Shown here in pieces: positions 1 through 7,080 of a stretch of DNA of 20,548 nt. Origin of the DNA: an uncultured Prevotella sp. (GTDB taxonomy: Bacteria; Bacteroidota; Bacteroidia; Bacteroidales; Bacteroidaceae). Every line of letters begins with the position of its first letter. The stretch's first letter is position 1. Below the pieces are notes generated by a model, which was given only the letters and a program-made list of their open reading frames with translations, did not search any database and was not told where the DNA came from. The translations under genes and the position numbers were made by a program. Location: NCBI GenBank assembly GCA_937874345.1, contig CALNBT010000043.1, positions 1-20,548 on the forward strand. The letters run 5' to 3'.

Positions 1-425
1 AAGGTAAGGCAAACCAAAAATAACCTGACTGAAGCGCCAAGCATTTTGGAGATAAAGAAAAACCAAGCTCCTGTTCTATACGACTTTACTCCGAATCGGT
101 CTTCAAGATACTGATAGATTGAAATTAAATTCATTCTGTAGAACATTGGAACAAGAACAAATGCTATAACAAACTGACCTACGATGAATCCCATGACCAT
201 CTGCAAATAAGAAAATCCCTTCGTTTCAACCATGCCAGGCACAGAAACAAATGTGACACCTGAAATAAACGATCCCATGGTAGCGATGGCTACAACATAC
301 CATTTTGACTTTCTTGAACCTTGGAAGAAACCTTTGTTGCTTGTCTTGTGACCAGCCAAGAAAGAAACGGTAAACAATAGCAAGAAATAGCCAAAGACAG
401 TGATAAGGATGGTAACTGGTGTCAT
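1..425 (-). CDS. Sodium:solute symporter family protein, N-terminal part (3' end beyond the window)
   Basis: A leftward reading frame opens with ATG at 425-423 and stays open to base 1, giving 141 codons of an inner-membrane transporter. The visible part begins MTPVTILITVFGYFLLLF, a first membrane helix. It continues with GHKTSNKGFFQGSRKSKW and then ATMGSFISGVTFVSVPG, the layout of the first helices of the sodium:solute symporter (SSS) family. It lies 19 bases after the NamZ-like gene on the same strand, so the two are probably co-transcribed. In Tannerella forsythia an N-acetylmuramic acid transporter (MurT) sits with a MurNAc kinase and NamZ-like genes, so this protein may import MurNAc or a related amino sugar; that substrate is inferred from context. 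It is less likely to belong to the mannan operon, which is distant. The family call is firm; the substrate is not. Confidence 0.85.
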   Translation of the reverse strand, partial: MTPVTILITVFGYFLLLFTVSFLAGHKTSNKGFFQGSRKSKWYVVAIATMGSFISGVTFVSVPGMVETKGFSYLQMVMGFIVGQFVIAFVLVPMFYRMNLISIYQYLEDRFGVKSYRTGAWFFFISKMLGASVRLFLVCLT

Positions 426-444
426 AAAAGATTATAAAAGAGCA

Positions 445-1611
445 TTATTCATCGTATAACAAGTATGGACGACGTTGAATCTTGAATTTTTCAACATCGG
501 CTTTCCACATTTCCTTTATCTCATCTGCATTACAGCCTTTTTCTATCATGGTTCGAACATAATTAACCCCTATTAGCTTTTCAAAGAAAGAAGTAAAAAA
601 CTTATCACCAATATTCAAGTTACGGTAAGCATTGATTAGATAAGAAAGATCAAGTCCTTTCTTTTGGACGTCATAAACATCTAGACTACTGAGATCTACC
701 CCGAAACATTTTTGGTTCAGCAACGGCGGATTTTTAGCACCCGGAATACTTTTCGGCACAAAACTGTACGAATAACCGATCATTTGTGGATGACCATATT
801 GTTGAAAAGGAAGATAGGTGCCACGCCCTAAACTAACTACCGTTCCTTCAAAATAACACATGGATGGATACAAATAAACTGATTGCATGTTTGGTAAGTT
901 GGGAGATGGAGCAATGGGCAAAGTATATCGAGTTTGGTGAGTATAATTTTGACATTTAATGACCTTCAGCTTGCATTTTTTTTGATCGGCCAACCAGCCT
1001 TCACCATTGATCATTTGCGCCAATTCACCAAGGGTCATTCCATGAGCAACGGGTATTGGTAACGCTCCTACTCCCGACTTGTATCGCATATCTAAAATAG
1101 GGCCATCAACCAAAAAGCCGTTAGGGTTGGGACGATCCAACACTAGTAAAAGCGTTTTTGTATTTGCACAAAGGTTCATTAACTTGTACATTGTTATGTA
1201 ATAGGTATAAAAACGCAAGCCAACGTCTTGGATGTCTACAATCAATACATCTGCTTTCTTGAGCTGTCTCTGATAAGCAGCATCATCTTTTCCACCATAA
1301 AGAGAATAAATGGGAACTCCTGTTTCTGTATCAACCGAACTCAAAACTTGTTCTCCGGCATCGGCATCTCCTCTAAAACCATGTTCAGGAGAAAGTATAC
1401 CGATAATTTTAAACTTTTCATCAAGTAGCACGTCAAGCAGATGCTTCTTGCCAATCATCCCTGTATGATTAGAAAACAATATGATCTTCTTGCCTTTCAA
1501 AATAGGAAAATAAACATCTGTTTGCTCTGCACCTGTATGTACTTGGTGGAGTTCAGCCTGACAGATGCTGTTAAGACTTAGAATCAACAATATGAAAAGT
1601 AGTTTTTTCAT
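445..1611 (-). CDS. namZ: NamZ-like exo-beta-N-acetylmuramidase (DUF1343, GH171)
   Basis: Characterised members of this family release N-acetylmuramic acid from the non-reducing end of peptidoglycan fragments. The protein (388 aa from the chosen start) has an N-terminal signal peptide (MKKLLFILLILSLNSICQA), so it is exported, probably to the periplasm. Family motifs include FSNHTG (residues 46-51), the active-site-type SPEHGFRG (74-81, Glu76 and His77) and a VLDRPNPNG stretch. An upstream in-frame ATG at 1641 would add ten residues in front of the signal peptide, but it lies inside the likely promoter box at 1639-1646, so I chose 1611. The start is divergent from the sugar kinase at 1821, and a sodium symporter follows 19 bases downstream. 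This fits a MurNAc salvage unit. No MurQ-type etherase is in view. Family assignment is confident; the activity is inferred from family members. Confidence 0.88.
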   Translation of the reverse strand: MKKLLFILLILSLNSICQAELHQVHTGAEQTDVYFPILKGKKIILFSNHTGMIGKKHLLDVLLDEKFKIIGILSPEHGFRGDADAGEQVLSSVDTETGVPIYSLYGGKDDAAYQRQLKKADVLIVDIQDVGLRFYTYYITMYKLMNLCANTKTLLLVLDRPNPNGFLVDGPILDMRYKSGVGALPIPVAHGMTLGELAQMINGEGWLADQKKCKLKVIKCQNYTHQTRYTLPIAPSPNLPNMQSVYLYPSMCYFEGTVVSLGRGTYLPFQQYGHPQMIGYSYSFVPKSIPGAKNPPLLNQKCFGVDLSSLDVYDVQKKGLDLSYLINAYRNLNIGDKFFTSFFEKLIGVNYVRTMIEKGCNADEIKEMWKADVEKFKIQRRPYLLYDE

Positions 1612-1638
1612 ACCAATATTGTTAAGCGAGTAGTATGG

Positions 1639-1646
1639 CAAAGATA
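1639..1646 (-). promoter_or_regulatory. Putative Bacteroidales -7 box for the namZ-like gene
   Basis: Read leftward, the bases are TATCTTTG, an exact match to the TAnnTTTG -7 element of Bacteroidales housekeeping promoters. Transcription would start near 1632, about 20 bases before the ATG at 1611. No good -33 TTTG is visible at the usual spacing. Single matches also occur by chance in DNA this AT-rich, so the position upstream of a gene is the main support. Confidence 0.5.
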
Positions 1647-1767
1647 AACGAATATTTTAGAATTAGAAATATAAATTTAATTTTATTTATTGGCGTTTTC
1701 ATTTATTAACCTTTACCGTTTGCTTTTGTTTACAACACTGAAATGCCATTAAAAAAATATTTTTACT

Positions 1768-1775
1768 TACCTTTG
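1768..1775 (+). promoter_or_regulatory. Putative Bacteroidales -7 box for the sugar kinase gene
   Basis: TACCTTTG matches TAnnTTTG and lies 45 bases upstream of the kinase ATG at 1821, implying a transcript start near 1782. There is no clear -33 TTTG. With the box at 1639-1646 on the other strand it makes 1612-1820 a divergent promoter region. Confidence 0.5.
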
Positions 1776-1820
1776 TATCAATAAATTGATTATTATAAAC
1801 TATTCTGATAAAAAGCTTTT

Positions 1821-2666
1821 ATGATATTAATTGCAGTAAGTGGTTCTTCACATACAGATTGGCGGTTTGTAGAAGATGGACACATTGTTGATCGTGAAAG
1901 AACTGAAGGAGTAAATCCTTATTTCCAAACTAGGAAAGAAATTAGTAGAAGCATTCGTCTTGGATTAGATGAAGAATATTTTCATCGCAAACTTCAAAAG
2001 ATATATTTTTATGGCGCAGGTTGTAGCGATGATGACAAAAAGAAAACTGTCAGTCTATCTCTAGTATCTCAGTTTAGAACACCAGCTATCGTAGAAAGCA
2101 ATCTCTTGGCCGCTGCTAGAGGAATTTGCCAAGATAAACCGGGAATAGTTTGTATTTTGGACACCGGATCAAACTCCTGTCTATACAATGGAAAAACGAT
2201 TGTTGAAAATGTCATGCCATGCGGGTTCATCCTTGGAGATGAAGGAAGCGGCGCAGCTATAGGGAAGGCATTCCTCTCGGATGTATTAAAAAGACTCGCG
2301 CCAAAGGATTTGATTGCAGCCTTTTACCTTAAATACAAGGTGACGCCAACTGATATCATGAAATCTGTTTACAATGATCATTTGCCACATTACTATCTGT
2401 CGTCAATATCGACATTCTTGACAGACTATCAATCTTCAGAATATGTTCACGATTTAGTGGCTTCAAACTTCAGAAGTTTCGTCAACCGCAACTTGAAGCA
2501 ATACGATTACATGCAATATCCAGTTTGCTTTACAGGAAATATCGCAATAGCCTATCTGCCAATATTAAAAGAAGTTTGCAGAGAAATTGGGTGCTCTTCA
2601 ATTCTTGTGGAAGAATCTGTTGTAACAGGTTTAGTAGCTTACCATCATGCACGTCATGACGATTAA
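1821..2666 (+). CDS. BadF/BadG/BcrA-type N-acetylhexosamine kinase homologue with altered active-site residues
   Basis: A 281-aa cytoplasmic protein of the ASKHA fold, related to N-acetylglucosamine/N-acetylmuramic acid kinases (human NAGK, T. forsythia MurK). Family landmarks are a phosphate-1-like segment VSGSSHTDW (6-14), FYGAGC (63-68), a TGSNSC phosphate-2 segment (115-120) and GFILGDEGSG (135-144). The length is normal. Oddities: Val6 stands where relatives carry the Asp of the D-x-G-x-T motif. Asn94, in ESNLLAAAR, stands where relatives have the Asp that aligns with the catalytic base of NAGK. Asp114 replaces the Gly of GTGSNS. It may be a weak or inactive kinase, a sugar sensor, or a divergent clade. 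It is divergent from the NamZ-like gene, which supports a role in amino-sugar salvage. Fold assignment is firm; kinase activity is doubtful. Confidence 0.85.
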   Translation: MILIAVSGSSHTDWRFVEDGHIVDRERTEGVNPYFQTRKEISRSIRLGLDEEYFHRKLQKIYFYGAGCSDDDKKKTVSLSLVSQFRTPAIVESNLLAAARGICQDKPGIVCILDTGSNSCLYNGKTIVENVMPCGFILGDEGSGAAIGKAFLSDVLKRLAPKDLIAAFYLKYKVTPTDIMKSVYNDHLPHYYLSSISTFLTDYQSSEYVHDLVASNFRSFVNRNLKQYDYMQYPVCFTGNIAIAYLPILKEVCREIGCSSILVEESVVTGLVAYHHARHDD

Positions 2667-2702
2667 TATTCGTCTAATTTAATTATTGAATTTAGTTCTC
2701 TC

Positions 2703-2724
2703 TGAACATCATAATCTATGTTCA
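2703..2724. terminator. Short inverted repeat after the kinase gene, possible weak terminator
   Basis: TGAACAT (2703-2709) pairs with ATGTTCA (2718-2724) around an 8-base loop, 36 bases after the kinase stop in the gap between two convergent genes. No T-run follows, so intrinsic termination is only a possibility. The rest of 2667-2857 is AT-rich and shows nothing else I can support. Confidence 0.25.
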
Positions 2725-2820
2725 TATCTAACACCAACGATTAACTGTTCACTTTTATTATTACTGATTCAGCAAATACTATCGTCAGAAAGAATTTACG
2801 GTTTAAAATATTTATTTATA

Positions 2821-2850
2821 TCTGTTAGCGTATAATAATTCTCAAACAGA
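2821..2850 (-). terminator. Weak inverted repeat after the GH31 gene, possible terminator
   Basis: Read leftward after the GH31 stop, TCTGTT and AACAGA can form a 6-bp stem with an 18-base loop. A very A/T-rich tract follows (about 2800-2820). The stem is short and the loop long, so this is a low-confidence candidate for the end of the leftward operon. Confidence 0.2.
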
Positions 2851-2857
2851 AGCATCC

Positions 2858-5806
2858 TCAAAGTTTTACCTTTAATTCTTTACCATCGTAGGCGACCATG
2901 ATTCCTGATGATAAATCAAATTGAAGAGCCTTGGGTTGGACTTTAGAAACTTTCACTAAATAAAAGAAACGTTTGGAGAGCATCGATGGATAAGCACCTT
3001 GACGATCCTGTATAGTCAGTACCTTACTGTTTTCATCATAATCAAAATCAATTGTTGAGAAAAGTCCTTTCTCATAATTGTAATTAGTTTCTTCGTCTTC
3101 ATAAAGTTTAAAGTGTGCATCTCTACCGACATAGACAAAAAGTTGAATCGTATCTGGCAATTTCTCATCACTCCATTCTATTTCTGGACCAAAAGGAATA
3201 ATACTACCCTCTGGAACATAAACAGGGATTTTGTCATAGGGAGCTGAAACCATTAAGCTTTGTCCACCCTCTATATATTTACCGGTATACAGATCAAACC
3301 AATTACGCTGTTTGGGAAAATAAACGTTTCTTTGGCGTTGTCCATAATAACAAACAGGACAAGCCATCAATGAAGGTCCAAACATCCATTGATCGGCAAT
3401 GGCTTTAATCTTGGGGTCCCCATTAAAATCCATCGTCAATCCTCTCATCATCGTATAATCATTGAAATGAACCCATCCGGCAATTGAATAAAGATAGGGC
3501 ATTAGTCGATAACGTAGTTTGTCATAGTATAAGAGAGCTCTGTATGCAGGGTGATTTCTTGGAGCAATATTCCAGGGTTCACGAAATGGCCATTGTCCGT
3601 GAGTGCGATAAATTGGAACAAAACAACCAAAGGCATTCCATCTGACTTGTAATTCGCGCCATTCTTTCAAATCCTCGGACTCCACACCTGTCTGGTCAAA
3701 TTCTTGTTGTGCTGCCACAAACCTGTCTTCGACACAGAACCCACCGATATCCATCCCCCAAAAAGGAAGACCTGCCATACAATAATTGAGACCTGCTGAC
3801 ATTTGTGCACGCATATCCTCCCATCTGGTTGCTATATCCCCACTCCATGTGGCCGTTGAATATCGTTGTTCGCCGGCAAATCCACTACGTGTCAACAAAA
3901 ATACACGCTGATCTGGGTTTTGTAAACGTTGGCCATTATAAATTGCATCAGCATTAACCAGAGAATAAGCATTGAAGAATTCAGTAGAGGTTCCCAAGGC
4001 AGTAGGACCACAAAGGGTCTTTCTATACCACATTGGTGTACAATCCAAGACATTGGGTTCACTAGCATCCATCCACCATGCGTCTATTCCAAACTTGTAT
4101 TTAGAATATAAGTTTTCATCCATTTGGCGCCAAAACTTTTTGCGTGCATCGGCACTGTAAGCATCATAGAACGAACCTCTGAAACCGAGCCAATCATGGA
4201 TATCATCTGCAATGGCCTGATGATATATCCATCCATTCTTGTCAAGTTCCTGATAGTTGGCAACCGTCTCATAGAATTTTGGCCATACAGAAATCATGAA
4301 CCTTCCATGTAAAACATGTACACTATCCATCATCCCTTGTGGATTAGGATAACGAGAAGTATCAAAAGTATGGTCGCCCCAACGATCCAACTTCCAATAA
4401 TTCCAGTCTTGAACAATATTATCTATAGGAATATGCCGGCTTCTAAACTCCTTTAAAGTGTTGACAATCTCATCTGAAGTCTTGTATCGTTCCCGACTCT
4501 GCCACAAACCTAATGCCCACTTAGGAAGGACCTGAGCTTTGCCTGTCAATTGACGATATCCGCTAATCACTTCGTCGGCATCTGCTCCAGCGATAAAATA
4601 ATAATCTAGATCTGGGCTCATTTCGCTCCAAATGCTCAACTGTCCCTCTTCTTGCTTGGTCTGTGGCGAGGCCACTCGCAGACCGCAATAGCTGACATCA
4701 CCATCAGGCTTCCACTCTATTCTGATTGATGTCTTTATACCTTTGTCGAGTTTGCAATCAAATTTCCAACTATTGGGGTTCCAGGCTGTCCTCCAACGTT
4801 CGGCCACTGTTTCTTTACCATCTATAAAGACCTTGATATAACCTGCATAATATAGGATAAAGTGATAAACATCAGATTCGGGAGCCTCAAGATATCCTTC
4901 ATATGTAACTTGTGATCCTTTCAAATTAAAATTAGCAGGTAGATTCTGGATTCCACCCTTATCCTCTTTCATTGCCAGCTGGGAACCTTTTGGCAGATTG
5001 TATTCATAATACAAACTGTCTTCATTTCTTTCTAAGCGATTTCCATTGCGGTCGATATAGTTACCTGTAAGATGTCCTGGCTTACCATATTTATCATAAA
5101 GTTTAAATGCTTTGTTGAGTTGCAGGTAATCCCTTGGATTTCCCCATCTGCAATAACTGTTACTATCCCACAATAGCCCATAATTTTTATTGCTTATGAC
5201 AAATGGTACCGATACTTTCGTATTATACTGAAAAAGATCCTCATTACGACCTTTCATATTCAGTTCACCAGACTGATGTTGACCCAGTCCATAGAAAGCC
5301 TCATCATTGGGACTGTCAAACCGAATATTCCATGTCCATCCTTTTCGATGGCAACTGTCCACAAGACTACTATCCACGCCAATCTCTCGACTTGGAACCA
5401 CAAATGGTGTCAGTTTCTTCCCACCACTTTTTATCTCTGATAGAAATTCTTTCCCTTGTCTATCATAAAAACGAATACGACCGTTAAGTTTCGAAACCGT
5501 TGCCTTGACATTTTGAGTAATCAGCTCTACAAGATCTTTTTTTTCAGTTATACTAAAATCATTGAAATCTTCTTGCGGAACGATCATCAAACTTGTTTTG
5601 GCAGGAAATTCTGTTTCTGCTGTTGCTTCTACCCTGATGATCTTACTGTTGATGACTTTCAACCTGATTTTTCTAGGACCATCCTGGTCAGGATTGTTAA
5701 CTCGTATCGTTATTTCGTTATGATTTCTTTCAAACGCCACCGCATTACCAGGTAGAAAGGCAATAAACAAAAGGAAAAATGAAATAAGTTTGCTGAGATC
5801 TTTCAT
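2858..5806 (-). CDS. GH31 family alpha-glycosidase (alpha-xylosidase/alpha-glucosidase type) with PA14 insertion
   Basis: A 982-aa exported glycoside hydrolase. A signal peptide (MKDLSKLISFFLLFIAFLPG, then NAVA) leads into an N-terminal beta-sandwich. A PA14-like insertion follows at about residues 260-385 (GYLEAPESDVYHFILYYAG, then IKVFIDGK), then the (beta/alpha)8 barrel and C-terminal beta domains. The predicted nucleophile is Asp580 in WWMDASEP and the acid/base is Asp657 in TWSGDI, both at the usual GH31 places. A PA14 insertion at this place is known from xyloglucan alpha-xylosidases such as those of Bacteroides ovatus and Cellvibrio japonicus, so alpha-xylosidase is the first guess, but alpha-glucosidase is possible. 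An in-frame ATG at 5830 would put eight residues before the signal peptide; I prefer 5806. It is last in the leftward operon, 30 bases after the AraC gene. How it serves mannan use is not evident. Confidence 0.9.
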   Translation of the reverse strand: MKDLSKLISFFLLFIAFLPGNAVAFERNHNEITIRVNNPDQDGPRKIRLKVINSKIIRVEATAETEFPAKTSLMIVPQEDFNDFSITEKKDLVELITQNVKATVSKLNGRIRFYDRQGKEFLSEIKSGGKKLTPFVVPSREIGVDSSLVDSCHRKGWTWNIRFDSPNDEAFYGLGQHQSGELNMKGRNEDLFQYNTKVSVPFVISNKNYGLLWDSNSYCRWGNPRDYLQLNKAFKLYDKYGKPGHLTGNYIDRNGNRLERNEDSLYYEYNLPKGSQLAMKEDKGGIQNLPANFNLKGSQVTYEGYLEAPESDVYHFILYYAGYIKVFIDGKETVAERWRTAWNPNSWKFDCKLDKGIKTSIRIEWKPDGDVSYCGLRVASPQTKQEEGQLSIWSEMSPDLDYYFIAGADADEVISGYRQLTGKAQVLPKWALGLWQSRERYKTSDEIVNTLKEFRSRHIPIDNIVQDWNYWKLDRWGDHTFDTSRYPNPQGMMDSVHVLHGRFMISVWPKFYETVANYQELDKNGWIYHQAIADDIHDWLGFRGSFYDAYSADARKKFWRQMDENLYSKYKFGIDAWWMDASEPNVLDCTPMWYRKTLCGPTALGTSTEFFNAYSLVNADAIYNGQRLQNPDQRVFLLTRSGFAGEQRYSTATWSGDIATRWEDMRAQMSAGLNYCMAGLPFWGMDIGGFCVEDRFVAAQQEFDQTGVESEDLKEWRELQVRWNAFGCFVPIYRTHGQWPFREPWNIAPRNHPAYRALLYYDKLRYRLMPYLYSIAGWVHFNDYTMMRGLTMDFNGDPKIKAIADQWMFGPSLMACPVCYYGQRQRNVYFPKQRNWFDLYTGKYIEGGQSLMVSAPYDKIPVYVPEGSIIPFGPEIEWSDEKLPDTIQLFVYVGRDAHFKLYEDEETNYNYEKGLFSTIDFDYDENSKVLTIQDRQGAYPSMLSKRFFYLVKVSKVQPKALQFDLSSGIMVAYDGKELKVKL

Positions 5807-5836
5807 AAAGATGGTGATTGAAGAGAACAAACTTTA

Positions 5837-6721
5837 TTAAATAATAATTCTAATCTTCTTGTAATTTTCTCTGAAATCTGTAGGCGAGCAACCCTTGTTC
5901 CGTTTAAATATTCGGTTGAAATTACTCATGTTATTGTATCCACAGCTTAGACTGATTTCGTTGACACTCATCATTGTATCTACCAGCATTCTCGAGGCAT
6001 TTCCCATTCGAATGTCTATAATATAGTCGCTAAGCGTTCGGCCGGTATGTAATTTGAAGAACCTACTGAATGAACTCTCGCTCATGAAAGCCATGTCGGC
6101 CAATATTTTCAATTTCAATTCATTCATATAATTTTCATTGATATAGTTCTTGATTTTCAATATTCTTCTGCTATCGTCTTCTATCTCAACCTTTGCGTAA
6201 CTTGTTGTTGCCAATGTCCTTGCATCCGTACAAAGAGATAGTTCATGAAGAATTTCAAGAAATTGCATAAACGTTCTGAAATTGTCTTTCTGTTGGCTCA
6301 GGGTATCTAACCTACTGTATACTTTAATGATCGTCTGCATTGGAAAAACAAGTCCTTTTCTTGCTCTTATCAACATTCTACGGATACTTTCAAAAGGTGT
6401 TTTAGATATAAAACTATCAGCAATCATACTGAAATCAAATTGTATGGTTATCTCCCTTATATCTTCACTCTTGCAGGTATTCTGTTCCCATACATGCTCT
6501 AAATCGGGACTTGTACAAAGAATTAAATCATAAGGGCCGATGATTTCACTACTATCACCGACGATTCTTCTAACACCTTCTGCATGCTCGACAAAATTAA
6601 GTTCACTTACGTCATGACAATGTATGGGATACGTAAATTCTTTTTTATGTCGGTCGGCAATGTATAAGGCATCGTTCTCCAATAAGGGTGTTATCTCCCT
6701 CAGTACATGAAAATTACTCAT
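5837..6721 (-). CDS. AraC-family transcriptional regulator
   Basis: A 294-aa cytoplasmic regulator. Residues about 25-100 form an AraC-type cupin sensor with a metal/sugar-site-like PIHCHDVSELNFVEH stretch. Residues about 195-294 form the double helix-turn-helix (LADMAFMSESSFSRFFKLHTG, then the second helix pair SCGYNNMSNFNRIFKRNKG). A TTG two codons upstream (6727) is in frame, but ATG at 6721 is the sensible start. This ATG overlaps the last 8 bases of the decayed epimerase frame (stop at 6716-6714), as expected of translational coupling in an operon. No separate promoter box is visible. It probably activates the GH31 gene and/or the mannan genes in response to an oligosaccharide; the ligand cannot be read from sequence. 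Confidence 0.9.
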   Translation of the reverse strand: MSNFHVLREITPLLENDALYIADRHKKEFTYPIHCHDVSELNFVEHAEGVRRIVGDSSEIIGPYDLILCTSPDLEHVWEQNTCKSEDIREITIQFDFSMIADSFISKTPFESIRRMLIRARKGLVFPMQTIIKVYSRLDTLSQQKDNFRTFMQFLEILHELSLCTDARTLATTSYAKVEIEDDSRRILKIKNYINENYMNELKLKILADMAFMSESSFSRFFKLHTGRTLSDYIIDIRMGNASRMLVDTMMSVNEISLSCGYNNMSNFNRIFKRNKGCSPTDFRENYKKIRIII

Positions 6722-7068
6722 ATTCAATGAAACCTTTTATTATTTCCAGACACATTCGACTATGATGATAAGACCATTTCCAAAAACCAACTTTGTCATC
6801 CTTCGTATTGACCTTGCCGTTTTTGATTATTTCCCAGTACCATTTGCCAAATTCTTTGTCTATCAGATTATTCGTAATATAACGCCAGCATTTTTTCTGC
6901 TACCAGAAATGCAACATGATCAATAAAATGTTGAAGAAGATTGAGACGAATGATCGCATTTTCGCACAACGCCCACCCTTGTTCTTGTCTATCAGTCTCT
7001 CTTGAATCAAACCAATGTGCTACAACAAATGCATAATCTATTTTCTCGCATCGTTTTGGTTTTGACAT
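6714..7068 (-). pseudogene. Truncated and frameshifted AGE-family (mannobiose/cellobiose 2-epimerase-like) relic
   Basis: Two consecutive leftward frames encode pieces of the C-terminal end of an N-acylglucosamine 2-epimerase (AGE) family enzyme. The first (7068-6892, 59 codons) contains ETDRQEQGWALCENAI and ends in LVAEK. The second (6890-6717, 58 codons) reads CWRYITNNLIDKEFGKWYW, then DDKVGFWKWSYHHSRMC, then stop. Dropping one A from the A6 run at 6896-6891 joins them in register. The joined product is about 117 residues against roughly 390-410 for intact enzymes, so the N-terminal two thirds is gone. The C-terminal catalytic-His segment, normally WKCPYHNSR, is altered to WKWSYHHSR. In B. 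fragilis a mannobiose 2-epimerase is encoded beside the GH26 and GH130 genes, so position and sequence agree. It begins 12 bases after the GH130 stop. The frameshift alone could be a sequencing error, but the truncation could not. Confidence 0.85.
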
Positions 7069-7080
7069 GGCTTCAACGCG

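Noticed and set aside
1..425. Assigning the symporter to the mannan pathway
   Set aside because: It is directly downstream of the NamZ-like gene on the same strand and separated from the mannan operon by a convergent gene.
6891..6896. Programmed frameshifting as the explanation of the epimerase frameshift
   Set aside because: The A6 run lacks a standard slippery heptamer and downstream structure in the needed direction, and the gene is also missing its N-terminal two thirds, so decay is simpler.
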